21,435 bases of DNA from JAAYCI01 sp964370445 (lineage in GTDB: Bacteria; Bacillota; Clostridia; Oscillospirales; Ruminococcaceae): NCBI GenBank assembly GCA_964370445.1, contig CAYJJK010000042.1, positions 1 to 21,435 of the forward strand. Direction: 5' to 3'. Positions within the stretch are counted from its first letter, which is position 1; the number at the start of each line of letters is the position of its first letter. Positions 7,258 to 15,344 of this stretch are shown here, piece by piece. Under the pieces are notes generated by a model. That model was given only the letters and a program-made list of their open reading frames with translations. It made no database searches and was not told where the DNA came from. A program made the position numbers and the translations under genes.

Positions 7258-7949
7258 CCTTCCCCCTCCCCAGAGCTATCATCTTCAGCTACGTCAGCGC
7301 CCTCAGCGCCCTCAATTTCCGATGCATCAATTGTGTCTGCACTTTCAGAGGTAGGCGCATCCGTCACCGTATCATCGGCAAGCTCAGTCGTTTCTTCCAC
7401 TTCGTCTAACATGGCTTCATCATCTGCAATTGGTGCTGCGGCCACCGTGTTCTCTGCAATGGCAGCTTCATCTGCTGTACATTCTAAAAACACCTGTGAG
7501 GCAAAGTGGTTGTCGTTGTTATCTGTTACATAAATTTTTAAAAGGCCAATTTCGTCCAACGTAAGAGCCAAGTCCTTTAAAGGCATGATTTTCTGCCCAA
7601 TCCCAGGAATCAGCTGTGTGCCGGCAGGAACTAAAATTTCGCTAAGAGATCCATTTTCTACATAAATCCAAGTTTCAAACACTTGTTCATTCACTGTACG
7701 AGAAAGCACCAACGCATCTCCATCGCCAAAACTATCCACACGTATGTTGCCAGCCGATTCACTTTGGCGCGCCTTTTCTGTTAAGTAGAGAGAGGATGTT
7801 CGTATGTTGTAGTTTGCCTCAGAGGCTGACACATTTTGCTGGTAAATATTGGCGCCGATAACTGCCAAAAACAAGGAGGACAGCGTATACAGGGCAAATA
7901 AAGTTAAAACAAACAACACGTCTATCGTGCGTCTTTTTTGCTCTTGCAT
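7254..7949 (-). CDS. DUF4860-type membrane protein with a long acidic tail
   Basis: From the ATG at 7949 (AAAGGAG 6 nt upstream; a GTG one codon earlier is closer to that site) the protein has 231 residues. One membrane helix (about 10-35) follows a basic start, QEQKRRTIDVL. After it, NYNIRTSSLYLTEKARQ and VRVDSFGDGDALVL-like strands resemble DUF4860 proteins, which occur in clostridial pilus-like loci and have no known function. The core ends near residue 158. The remaining 73 residues are unlike the family: 26 are Asp or Glu, none is Lys or Arg, and Ala, Thr, Ser and Gly fill the rest. The tail would lie outside the cell if the helix has an N-in topology. The stop overlaps the next gene by 4 nt. 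Confidence 0.8.
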   Translation of the reverse strand: MQEQKRRTIDVLFVLTLFALYTLSSLFLAVIGANIYQQNVSASEANYNIRTSSLYLTEKARQSESAGNIRVDSFGDGDALVLSRTVNEQVFETWIYVENGSLSEILVPAGTQLIPGIGQKIMPLKDLALTLDEIGLLKIYVTDNNDNHFASQVFLECTADEAAIAENTVAAAPIADDEAMLDEVEETTELADDTVTDAPTSESADTIDASEIEGAEGADVAEDDSSGEGEG

Positions 7950-7979
7950 CACATACTCCTTTCCTATTTTTTTACGTGT

Positions 7980-8324
7980 TTACTCTTCCACATCTTCTAA
8001 AATAAACACAGAAATTTGCGGCAATAAGTTGCTGCCAAGGTTTTGATAGTGCACCACATATTTTTCTGCATCGTAAAAAAGACCATAATTCACTTCTAGG
8101 TAACTTAAATCGGGTGGGTAACTTCCCTCTAATGAATAACACTGCACAGCGCTTCGGCGCACAGCGTCGGCCAACATTTGCTGCTGTTGTTCCTCCTCCG
8201 TAGAAGAAACGTTACCAATCCCAAGTATAATGGCAACCACCACACCAGAGAACAAAACCAGTGACCAAAAAATACTGCTGCGAAGCACCGCAAAAATCTT
8301 TGTAACCAAGGTGGGCTGATTCAA
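7980..8324 (-). CDS. Small pilin-like membrane protein, TTG start
   Basis: The protein has 114 residues, with a single membrane helix (about 18-37) near the N-terminus and no prepilin cleavage motif. Downstream, AVRRSAVQCYSLEGSYPPDL then YLEVNYGL resembles the segment after the helix in type IV pilins and pseudopilins, where a long helix is followed by a G-x-YP-x-x-L turn. The start is TTG at 8324, supported by GGGAGG 8 nt upstream; no ATG or GTG in this frame fits. It lies 13 nt after the PilC-like gene and 30 nt before the DUF4860-type gene, inside the operon. A structural role in the pilus-like machine is inferred. Confidence 0.78.
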   Translation of the reverse strand: MNQPTLVTKIFAVLRSSIFWSLVLFSGVVVAIILGIGNVSSTEEEQQQQMLADAVRRSAVQCYSLEGSYPPDLSYLEVNYGLFYDAEKYVVHYQNLGSNLLPQISVFILEDVEE

Positions 8325-8337
8325 TAGGGCACCTCCC

Positions 8338-9432
8338 TTAAATGCCGGCCAAGATGCCGGTTAGAGGCAACATAACCGATAACATTACCATGCCTACCAT
8401 CAAGCACAAAATTGCCACCAAAGCGGGCTCTATTATAGAGAGAAGTTTCTGTGTCAGCTTTTGGGTCTCATCAAAATAGCGGTCTGCCACCGACATCATC
8501 ATCTCACTCACTGCGCCACTGCGCATACCTGCTTCTACCATGCCGTTATACATGGGCGAAAAAATTTGGCTTTCCACAATGGCTTCCGTCAAGCTGATTC
8601 CACCCTCGATACGGTCGATGATGTACTGGATTTTTTTACGCACAGTTGGACTTTTGGTAATCATCATTGAAAATTCAAGTGCATACAAAGCATCTATCCC
8701 ACTGCCAAGCATCAAGGCCATGGAAAAAGCAAAGTGATTTGCCCCCTCAGACTGTGATAAACGGCGTGTTAGTGGAAATGTATCATACAAGTTAATCAAT
8801 ATTTTTCGCCCACCGGCCGTGAGGCGAAAAATGAAAAATATAAGCAAAACCACTGCCACTGCCGCAAGAATATAAACGGTATATTGGCTAAGCAGCTGCC
8901 CCAATTGTAACAAAAACAGAGAAACACTGTTTAGCGCAAGCCCAAGCTGTGTAAACACCTGCTCAAACACCGGCATCACTTGTACCAGTAGTACAAAAAT
9001 AACCACCAAAATCATACCGGCCATACTCAAAGGATAAATAACAGAAGACCGTATGCTTTGTGCAAGCTTATCTTTGCCTTGATAGTAAAAATGCAAAGCC
9101 GATGCGGCTTCTTCAAAGCGGCCGGTTCTCTCTCCCACTTCCAACATGCCAATTGCATACGTTGGAAAACAGCCTGCATTTTTCATAGCAAAAGAAAGTG
9201 TCATCCCATCCACCACCTGGGCATATAGCCAGGTGAACAATTCTTTGTTTCGTTTCACCGAAATATTTTCACTAATGATGGCGAGACATTCCCAGGTAGC
9301 TATGCCACTTTTAGAAAAAATAGCCAACTGTTCAAAAAAGTAAGACAACTCATTGGGTGTCAATTCCTTTTTGTTCGTTTTCCGACCTTTGGGAACGGCG
9401 GATTGCAAGGAAGTAGTATCTTGTGATTTCAT
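8338..9432 (-). CDS. PilC/GspF-type inner-membrane platform protein
   Basis: This 364-residue protein carries two T2SF domains, the mark of the PilC/GspF family that anchors the ATPase to the inner membrane in pilus and type II secretion machines. Repeat 1 spans about residues 28-150 (FFEQLAIFSKSGI, then MLEVGERTGRFEEA) and repeat 2 about 230-350 (FAFSMALMLGSGI, then MVEAGMRSGAVSEMM). Three hydrophobic stretches lie near 128-155, 170-205 and 330-364. It is slightly shorter than most PilC proteins (about 400) because the N-terminal cytoplasmic part is brief. The start ATG has only a GGAG 11 nt upstream. It follows the transglutaminase-like gene by 28 nt. Confidence 0.93.
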   Translation of the reverse strand: MKSQDTTSLQSAVPKGRKTNKKELTPNELSYFFEQLAIFSKSGIATWECLAIISENISVKRNKELFTWLYAQVVDGMTLSFAMKNAGCFPTYAIGMLEVGERTGRFEEAASALHFYYQGKDKLAQSIRSSVIYPLSMAGMILVVIFVLLVQVMPVFEQVFTQLGLALNSVSLFLLQLGQLLSQYTVYILAAVAVVLLIFFIFRLTAGGRKILINLYDTFPLTRRLSQSEGANHFAFSMALMLGSGIDALYALEFSMMITKSPTVRKKIQYIIDRIEGGISLTEAIVESQIFSPMYNGMVEAGMRSGAVSEMMMSVADRYFDETQKLTQKLLSIIEPALVAILCLMVGMVMLSVMLPLTGILAGI

Positions 9433-9460
9433 CCGTCTTGATTCTCCATTTCTTCAAATG

Positions 9461-10402
9461 CTAGTAAAAAAACAAAGCATTGTAGTTTGTGCCATCGCCC
9501 ACATACTGGGCGATATCTGGGCTGCTGTCTCCGGTGGCAGCAAACGTCGGGTCCATTCTTACCCATTCCTCGCCATCAAACTGAATGATGTCGTGGATCC
9601 AGCCGGTTTCATCTGTATAAACACTAATCCATGCATGGTATACATCCCCAGCATAGCCAATCACCAATTGCGTGGGAATGCGCTGTGCACGCAACATAGC
9701 AGTCATTAAAGCTGCATAATCAAAACACAAGCCTTTTTTCGATTGCATGGTTGCGTCTAAGTTTGGAAGGTAAAACGTGCTTACCGTAGCCGCAAGATCA
9801 AAATCGTACTCAATGGTATCTACCACGTAATCGTACACCGCTGTCACCACATCCAAATCACTATCCGAACCGGTGGCAAGCTCTTCACTAATGCCAATGG
9901 CCTCCGTACTCTGTGTGAAATTTACATATTGATTTGGGTAAAGAAAGGTTGAATAATCATTGGATAAGGTGGCCTCAAACACCGCGGTATCCACCACCGC
10001 ATAGCTGGTGCCCTCAATATTTTCATTCACTGTAATCGTGTAAGCTCCACTGCCGGGCGACAGGGGAAACACTTCGTAACCTGCCCCAGGGGTTACATCG
10101 TAGGTATAGGGCTCTCCTCCGTTGTGTGAAATTTGAATTTTCACTTTTTCTGTGCTTCCGGTATATTGAAGCATCACATAACCTTCAGAACTATTGGAGG
10201 CATCCACAATTGAAACACTGCCGGTATAGCTTTCTGTGCCGTCTGCAGTTGGTGTAAGCACAACCGGAACCGGGTCTCTTGTTCCGGTTCCCTGTTCTGC
10301 ACCATCGTCACCCACCCCAGCAGAAGCACTTTGGCTACATCCACTCAGTAAAAAGATGGCAGAGAGTAAAAGAGCAAGCGGCTTTACAACAAATCGCTTC
10401 AT
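9461..10402 (-). CDS. Transglutaminase-like lipoprotein
   Basis: The protein has 313 residues from the ATG at 10402 (AAAGGAG 10 nt upstream; the TTG at 10411 lies too close). A lipoprotein signal peptide ends in the lipobox LSGC with Cys22, followed by a Ser/Ala/Gly-rich linker. A beta-rich region (about 55-150) looks like a small extracellular domain. The C-terminal part is a transglutaminase-like domain with the full catalytic triad: Cys226 in KGLCFDYAAL, His256 in VYHAWISVY and Asp284 in RMDPTF. In bacteria such domains act as cysteine proteases or crosslinking enzymes; the substrate is unknown. As the first gene of the pilus-like operon it could process or crosslink the pilin-like proteins on the outer face of the membrane (inferred). 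Confidence 0.88.
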   Translation of the reverse strand: MKRFVVKPLALLLSAIFLLSGCSQSASAGVGDDGAEQGTGTRDPVPVVLTPTADGTESYTGSVSIVDASNSSEGYVMLQYTGSTEKVKIQISHNGGEPYTYDVTPGAGYEVFPLSPGSGAYTITVNENIEGTSYAVVDTAVFEATLSNDYSTFLYPNQYVNFTQSTEAIGISEELATGSDSDLDVVTAVYDYVVDTIEYDFDLAATVSTFYLPNLDATMQSKKGLCFDYAALMTAMLRAQRIPTQLVIGYAGDVYHAWISVYTDETGWIHDIIQFDGEEWVRMDPTFAATGDSSPDIAQYVGDGTNYNALFFY

Positions 10403-10445
10403 ATTTAACAAGCTCCTTTCCGGGAGTTCAATCTCTTATATTTTT

Positions 10446-10474
10446 ATTCTATCACAAACAGAACCGGAAACGAA
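10446..10474 (-). promoter_or_regulatory. Weak candidate promoter of the pilus-like operon
   Basis: On the minus strand TTCGTT (10474-10469) and TAGAAT (10451-10446) are 17 bp apart, about 45 nt upstream of the lipoprotein ATG. The -35 hexamer is poor, so expression may need an activator or the site may be wrong. Confidence 0.35.
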
Positions 10475-11062
10475 TAGAAAGTGAGATATTTTTTTTGTAT
10501 AACCTGGAGTTTTCAGCAAAACAACTAAAAAACGCCTTTCTTAATATACTGTTTTTGTTTGAAACACTGTTTTAAATCTATATTATATATACTATATAAA
10601 TACGGAGAGTTGATGTTTACCAAATGAAAAGTATGTGATTAAAATAATAACATACAAAATTTGATCCCATCCTATTCTGTGCACCCTATTTCGTGTTCCT
10701 ACAAAAAGGGCAAAAATACGAAAGCACCTTTGCGCTAAAAACGTGTGATTCAGTGCCAAGGGATATAGATTGGGGAAAATTAAAGCGCAATATTTAAGCT
10801 AAAAAGGATATGTCTCCCAGTGATGGCACAAATGCAAATTTAAGACATTGCACTACAATCTTCACGCGCAGTATCAAATTTTAAAAAAATATAGACATTT
10901 TAGCGGTGATGTTCGAAGGTTTTGTGGCCGCTTACAATTGTTTTTGCCTTACCAAAACACGTCATCGAAATAAATGATAAATGCAAACTATCATAAGCTA
11001 CCTTCGGTCTCTCATTTTCCTTCAAATCAACACTTTTCGCCACACCCACGCCTTCAGCTTTC
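10475..11062. other. Gene-free stretch of about 590 bp
   Basis: I find no supportable gene here on either strand. On the plus strand TTGAAA (10559-10564) and TATTAT (10581-10586) are 16 bp apart and are followed by GGAGAG and an ATG at 10613 that meets a stop after four codons (MFTK). A second short start at 10625 also stops at once. The stretch is AT-rich and may hold a decayed gene or an unrecognised small RNA. Confidence 0.4.
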
Positions 11063-11091
11063 TTGCATTTAATAATAAGGTATAGTATACT
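11063..11091 (+). promoter_or_regulatory. Promoter of the DUF5684-type gene
   Basis: TTGCAT (11063-11068) and TATACT (11086-11091) are separated by 17 bp, about 30 nt before the start codon. The hexamers are identical to those of the tRNA-Asn promoter. Confidence 0.7.
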
Positions 11092-11122
11092 AATCGGATA
11101 CTATTATAGGAGGTCAAAAAAT

Positions 11123-11491
11123 ATGGATCCAAATTTATTTGTCCCAGAGTATAGTGCCACATATTTTATTGTTGCCACTATCGTCTCTATTGTGGGGCTC
11201 ATTGCCTTATGGAAAATTTACAAAAAAGCAGGTGAGCATGGCTGGGCTACCCTTATACCTTTTTACGGCAACTATGTTTTCTTTAAAATCACCTGGGGCA
11301 ATGGATGGTTTTTTCTTTTACTTATGATACCACTGGTAAATATTGTGGTGCATATCATTTCTATTTATAAACTGGCCAAGGTTTTTGGCCACGGCGTCCC
11401 CTTTACCATTGGGCTTTTGTTCTTCTACCCCATTTTCACACTTATTTTAGGTTTCGGGTCCAGTAATAAATATCTTGGTGTTTCTAAATAA
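11123..11491 (+). CDS. DUF5684-type small membrane protein
   Basis: The protein has 122 residues and about four membrane helices. The motifs WKIYKKAGEHGWATLIPFYGNYVFF, WFFLLLMIPLVNIV and LAKVFGHGVPFTIGLLFF near the end match DUF5684 proteins, small integral membrane proteins sometimes mislabelled as signal peptidase I. Their function is unknown. I chose the ATG at 11123 because AGGAGG lies about 9 nt upstream; an upstream ATG at 11063 in the same frame would overlap the promoter. It has its own promoter and terminator, so it is a single-gene unit. Confidence 0.87.
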   Translation: MDPNLFVPEYSATYFIVATIVSIVGLIALWKIYKKAGEHGWATLIPFYGNYVFFKITWGNGWFFLLLMIPLVNIVVHIISIYKLAKVFGHGVPFTIGLLFFYPIFTLILGFGSSNKYLGVSK

Positions 11492-11523
11492 ACTGGATGC
11501 TTCTAAAACTATACTAAACAATT

Positions 11524-11581
11524 AAGCGATGCTAAGTGCTGTGTTGTTGTCGTAACAACCGGCATTTGGCATCGCTTTTAT
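11524..11581 (+). terminator. Terminator of the DUF5684-type gene
   Basis: AAGCGATGC (11524-11532) pairs with GCATCGCTT (11569-11577), with a further inner TTGTTG/TAACAA pairing, followed by TTTTATTC. It lies about 30 nt after the stop codon. Confidence 0.75.
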
Positions 11582-11682
11582 TCATGGCAAATAAATTTTG
11601 GCCTAGCATTTCAAAACAAAAGGTCGTATTTTCTAGGCTTTTCATGAAAAGAAAATTTTTGTGTATGTTTTAGAATGGCACA

Positions 11683-12747
11683 TTATCCATTTGCATACAA
11701 TTCCTGCATTGCGGCATCAGTAATATGCATAGCATCATAAAAATCACTTTCATCAAACCCTACCACATGAGGGTTATAACTACCTATAACTGATATATTG
11801 TGTTCGCTTGCAACTTGCCTAAAATATTCTTCTGTTGATAAAATCTCTTCATACCGCACCTCAGATTGCATGTGGTCGAAATAAATGGGATGGATAGGCA
11901 CAAGCAATAATTCCACCTGCGTGCCATCCTGCAGCATTTTATCAATAAAACTTTCAAACTGAAACTGCAATTCGCTGTTTACACCTGTAAAATTATAAGA
12001 CATATTGTTCAAAACTGTGCTTTCAATTGCAAATCTGTTGGATTGCTCAACCCCACCTTCTCTAAATTCCTGGTTGTAGCTGTATGAACCATCTGAACGC
12101 ATTAAGTCGCTTTCGTGTTCATGTAGACGCGTGGGTATTATTTCGTGATTGTCTGCATGTAAAAGGCTTTTTAAGCTGCTTTGGAAATATGAAAAAGAGG
12201 CAAATTCAAAATATTTTTCAAAAGGCGATGTTATGCCTAAAGCTTGCGAATTGATGCTTTCACAAAAATCACTGTAGTATTCCGTTCTTGTTTTGGGGTT
12301 GAAGTTCCCCTCAGATAAATACCAATACTCCGTCACCAAAACCACTTTATTGGGCACATTCACCTTGTCTGAAAACAAAAAATAATTTTCAATACAATCC
12401 CGCAAATCACTGCCTGTAACACCTGCACAAAAATAATTTTCTGTGTCTGAAACCATGCCTTGAGAAAGTTGCATAACTCTTGACGAACCCAGCCCCAGTA
12501 TGTCTATTGGCTCTTGCCTAAGTTGTGCGTAATGCGATAACATTCGCCTATCATCTAAATTTGTAATATTAGAGGCGTTTTCACCCGCAGCCATAATGTG
12601 TGCCACATTCTGTGCTTGTTCATTCCTCAAAATATTGGCGGGGTCAACCATTATATTCACTGCAATGATGATGCATAAAAACAACACCAACATAAACAGC
12701 GATATACACAAATGCTTTATATTGGACTTTTTTGAGTTGTTGCGCAT
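11683..12747 (-). CDS. SGNH/DltD-like partner of the MBOAT acyltransferase
   Basis: The protein has 354 residues, with one N-terminal membrane helix (about 12-32) that anchors an extracytoplasmic domain. The conserved start of that domain reads VDPANILRNE. Motif GSSR (87-90) supplies a candidate nucleophile Ser88, and DAMH (338-341) near the C-terminus supplies the Asp and His of an SGNH-type triad, as in DltD and AlgJ/AlgX. Such proteins accept an acyl group from a membrane O-acyltransferase and place it on a surface polymer. It lies 12 nt after the MBOAT gene, with AGAGAGGG 6 nt upstream of the ATG, so the two form an operon. The target polymer is unknown; no dltA or dltC is nearby, which argues against D-alanylation. 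Confidence 0.8.
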   Translation of the reverse strand: MRNNSKKSNIKHLCISLFMLVLFLCIIIAVNIMVDPANILRNEQAQNVAHIMAAGENASNITNLDDRRMLSHYAQLRQEPIDILGLGSSRVMQLSQGMVSDTENYFCAGVTGSDLRDCIENYFLFSDKVNVPNKVVLVTEYWYLSEGNFNPKTRTEYYSDFCESINSQALGITSPFEKYFEFASFSYFQSSLKSLLHADNHEIIPTRLHEHESDLMRSDGSYSYNQEFREGGVEQSNRFAIESTVLNNMSYNFTGVNSELQFQFESFIDKMLQDGTQVELLLVPIHPIYFDHMQSEVRYEEILSTEEYFRQVASEHNISVIGSYNPHVVGFDESDFYDAMHITDAAMQELYANG

Positions 12748-12759
12748 AAAATACCCTCT

Positions 12760-14220
12760 CTAGAACTGAAAATAGATAAATGAGGATTGCCCAAATGCAC
12801 CAAAGGCAACAATAATAAACAGCAGTGCATAATATATACCCCACCTACAAACGAAAGGCTTGTTGTTAAAAAGCTCGTGAAAATCTTTGCCTTTTACAAC
12901 CTCGATTGACTCTATGGTAAGAATGACAGCAACACATAATAAAATACCAAGTAACGAATTTATATCGCCGAAAAGTACAAATAGCTGCTCTATGATACCA
13001 TTTGTATCTAAAAGTGTGCCCCAGCCAATGGTTAATCCCTTAAAAACACTCAGTGCACTGCCTATGCTTTCGCTTCTAAAAAACACAAGGCTTAAGGTCC
13101 ACAAAGTAAAAACGGTAAATTGCTTTGCAATGTTTGGTATTTTCAAAGCAGTATTTTTTGCCCTAACAAAGGTTTTCTTAATAAATAATTCAGCCACACT
13201 GAAAATGCCTTGCAGCGCTCCCCAAATAACAAATGTCCATGCTGCGCCGTGCCAAAGTCCACTAACTAAAAATACAATGAGAAGATTTATATATGTTCTG
13301 GCAGTTCCTTTTCTAGAGCCACCTAAAGGAATATATAGATAGTCTTTAAACCATGTGGACAGGCTGATATGCCAGCGAGACCAAAACATTGAGAAATTTG
13401 TTGCACAATAGGGATGATCAAAGTTCTTCATTAAGTCTATGCCCAAAATCTTTGCGCATCCTCGTGCGATGTCTGTATATCCCGAAAAATCAAAATATAC
13501 CTGCAAAGAGAACGCCACAATGGTTAAAACGCCTAAAGGTGCCGGCCAAATTTCCGGGCGCAGATAAAATTCATCGATCATGACCGCTAAATTATCAGCC
13601 ACTGCCACTTTTTTAAAATAGCCTAAAAGCATCAATCGGCCGCCTATTTTAAAGTTTTCATAACAAAACGACCTGTCTTTTTCAAATTGTGGAAGCAAGT
13701 TTGAACTTCGCTCTATTGGCCCTGCTACCAATTGGGGGAAAAAGCTTACAAACAGTGCATAATCCAAAAAGTTTTTTTCATGTTGAATGCTATTTCTGTA
13801 AACATCTATGCTATAGCCCAGTGCTTGAAATGTATAGAAACTGATCCCCACAGGCAAAAGCAATGTAAGGGATGGAAATAGCACGTCTATTCCTATAGCG
13901 GCAAACGCATCTGTGATGGTGCTGGTGAACATGCCATAGTATTTAAATGTAAATAGTATACCCACATTCAATAGTATGTTTACGGCCAATGCGCTTTTTT
14001 TGACAACTGATTTTTGCCTGTATTTTGTGATAAGCCCTGCACACAACCACGTAGAAAGTGTAGAAAAAAATATTAAAAGCATGTAAATGGCATTCCAGCT
14101 CATATAAAAATAATACGATACCAGCAACAGCCAAAGATTACAATATCTTTTGGGGATTATATAATACATGCCCACCGCAATTGGCAAAAATATTAAGAAG
14201 TTTATAGAATTAAAAAGCAT
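12760..14220 (-). CDS. AlgI-like MBOAT family O-acyltransferase
   Basis: Members of this family move acyl groups, usually acetyl, across the membrane to extracellular polysaccharides. This 486-residue protein has about ten or more membrane helices. Family motifs are clear: LLPVGISFYTFQALGYSIDVYR (from about 121), FFPQLVAGPIER, YFDFSGYTDIARG, then FWSRWHISLSTWFKDYLYIPLGG with His284, and SGLWHGAAWTF with the catalytic His324. The start MLFNSINFLIFLP is typical of the family; the ribosome binding site (GGTGGTG) is weak. It is the first gene of a two-gene operon with the SGNH/DltD-like partner. No polymer biosynthesis genes lie nearby, so the acceptor cannot be read from context. Confidence 0.93.
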   Translation of the reverse strand: MLFNSINFLIFLPIAVGMYYIIPKRYCNLWLLLVSYYFYMSWNAIYMLLIFFSTLSTWLCAGLITKYRQKSVVKKSALAVNILLNVGILFTFKYYGMFTSTITDAFAAIGIDVLFPSLTLLLPVGISFYTFQALGYSIDVYRNSIQHEKNFLDYALFVSFFPQLVAGPIERSSNLLPQFEKDRSFCYENFKIGGRLMLLGYFKKVAVADNLAVMIDEFYLRPEIWPAPLGVLTIVAFSLQVYFDFSGYTDIARGCAKILGIDLMKNFDHPYCATNFSMFWSRWHISLSTWFKDYLYIPLGGSRKGTARTYINLLIVFLVSGLWHGAAWTFVIWGALQGIFSVAELFIKKTFVRAKNTALKIPNIAKQFTVFTLWTLSLVFFRSESIGSALSVFKGLTIGWGTLLDTNGIIEQLFVLFGDINSLLGILLCVAVILTIESIEVVKGKDFHELFNNKPFVCRWGIYYALLFIIVAFGAFGQSSFIYFQF

Positions 14221-14301
14221 AATTCACCACCATAGTGTAATAATAAACCCGTTCTTTTTGTGTAGCTTTTAGCATCGTTGCATGCACACAATCACCACAT
14301 C

Positions 14302-14330
14302 TTTATAAGTGCATAAAACAAGACAACCAA
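14302..14330 (-). promoter_or_regulatory. Candidate promoter of the MBOAT/SGNH operon
   Basis: On the minus strand TTGGTT (14330-14325) and TATAAA (14307-14302) are 17 bp apart, about 80 nt upstream of the MBOAT start. The -35 box is only half matched. Confidence 0.4.
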
Positions 14331-14724
14331 ATGTTGAAAATCATAACCTGATACAAAATATATCCGCCTTTCAATGCTCCGCAGCCATTTGCAAAACCAC
14401 GATTTATATTGTGTTTTTTTGTCATTTAATCCTTTGTTTGTTCGATATAAAATATGATTAAAAAACAAAAGTTTATTTATTTTAAATTGAAATATAATAT
14501 GATAAAATAACAGATGTTATAAAAACGCGGTGTAATTTTCGTCAAATCCTTTGTTGAAATGTCTTTTAGAGGTCTAGCCAACCTAAAAGCATAAAATACA
14601 ATCATACCTATACATTATAAACGTATTACGCAGTTCTTGCAATATTCTGTTTAATTATGGTATACATTCTTTTAAAATCAAGCTGGAGCTATAAATTACA
14701 AACCAAATTCATCCCGTGCTGGCT
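14331..14724. other. AT-rich stretch without a recognisable gene
   Basis: No open frame with start, binding site and plausible sequence is visible. The stretch has several TATAAT-like words (for example near 14493) and an imperfect hairpin at 14562-14590 (CTTTTAG with CTAAAAG). It separates the upstream end of the MBOAT operon from the end of the acetyltransferase gene. Confidence 0.4.
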
Positions 14725-14747
14725 CAAAAAATGGCAGCTCGCCTGCC
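14725..14747 (-). terminator. Terminator of the GNAT gene
   Basis: On the minus strand GGCAG (14747-14743), a five-base loop and CTGCC (14737-14733) form a short GC-rich hairpin followed by A and six T residues. It lies about 70 nt after the stop codon of the acetyltransferase gene. Confidence 0.65.
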
Positions 14748-14813
14748 GGCAACTGCTGGCAAAAACAATTCAGATTTATCATAAAATAAACCGCATCGTA
14801 GTAAAGTTCACAC

Positions 14814-15305
14814 TTATAGTTCAATATAATGAGGGATGATGTCTTCGTAACAACCGTCTTTTCGCAAAAAGCCATTTGGGATTTTGCCAAGCTGTACAAA
14901 TCCCAGTTTTTGATAAAGGTGCAAAGCTGCCGCATTGCTTGCAACGACCGCATTAAATTGCAAAATCTTAAAACCACATTTTTCACCTTGAAAAAGGCTA
15001 TGTTTTACCAATTTTTCCCCAATATGTTTGCCGCGCATTCCTTCTTTCACAGCATAACTTGCATTGCAAATATGTCCGCAGCGGCCTACATTGTTGGGAT
15101 GCAAAATATATACACCCACAATCTCATCTTTCTCACAGCTATATGCAACGCCCGTAAACGTTTGCGAGGAGAAAAACGCAAGGCCGCTATCTTTTGTAAG
15201 ACATTCCATTTGTGGAAACGCAAGGCCGCCCTCAACAACAGCATTCCAAATGGTAATCGCTTGTTGAAGATCAGTCTTTTGTAGCTCTCGTATTGTAATT
15301 GACAT
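14814..15305 (-). CDS. GNAT family N-acetyltransferase
   Basis: The protein has 163 residues, the normal size for a single GNAT domain. The acetyl-CoA binding signature appears as GMRGKHIGEKLVKHSL (R-G-x-x-I-G type), and the later NAAALHLYQKLGF matches motif B, where a Tyr acts as general acid in many members. ITIRELQKTDLQQAITIWN is a typical N-terminus. These enzymes transfer an acetyl group from acetyl-CoA to an amine; the substrate cannot be read from the sequence. AAGGGAG lies 6 nt before the ATG. It is transcribed away from the YeiH-type gene and has a terminator downstream, so it seems to stand alone. Confidence 0.9.
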   Translation of the reverse strand: MSITIRELQKTDLQQAITIWNAVVEGGLAFPQMECLTKDSGLAFFSSQTFTGVAYSCEKDEIVGVYILHPNNVGRCGHICNASYAVKEGMRGKHIGEKLVKHSLFQGEKCGFKILQFNAVVASNAAALHLYQKLGFVQLGKIPNGFLRKDGCYEDIIPHYIEL

Positions 15306-15344
15306 GTGGTGCTCCCTTCTTTTTGTAAGTTATACAATATCCCC

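Noticed and set aside
11601..11638. GCCTAG/CTAGGC hairpin near the end of the SGNH-like gene as a terminator
   Set aside because: The loop is 26 nt, the inner arms do not pair and no T run follows on the minus strand.
12887..13342. A 151-codon plus-strand frame inside the MBOAT gene
   Set aside because: It is the antisense shadow of a membrane-protein gene with intact catalytic motifs.
14696..14986. A minus-strand frame ending in LPAGELPFFEPARDEFGL, which looks protein-like
   Set aside because: The protein-like end is explained by the GC-rich terminator hairpin at 14733-14747; the rest is a shadow of the GNAT gene.
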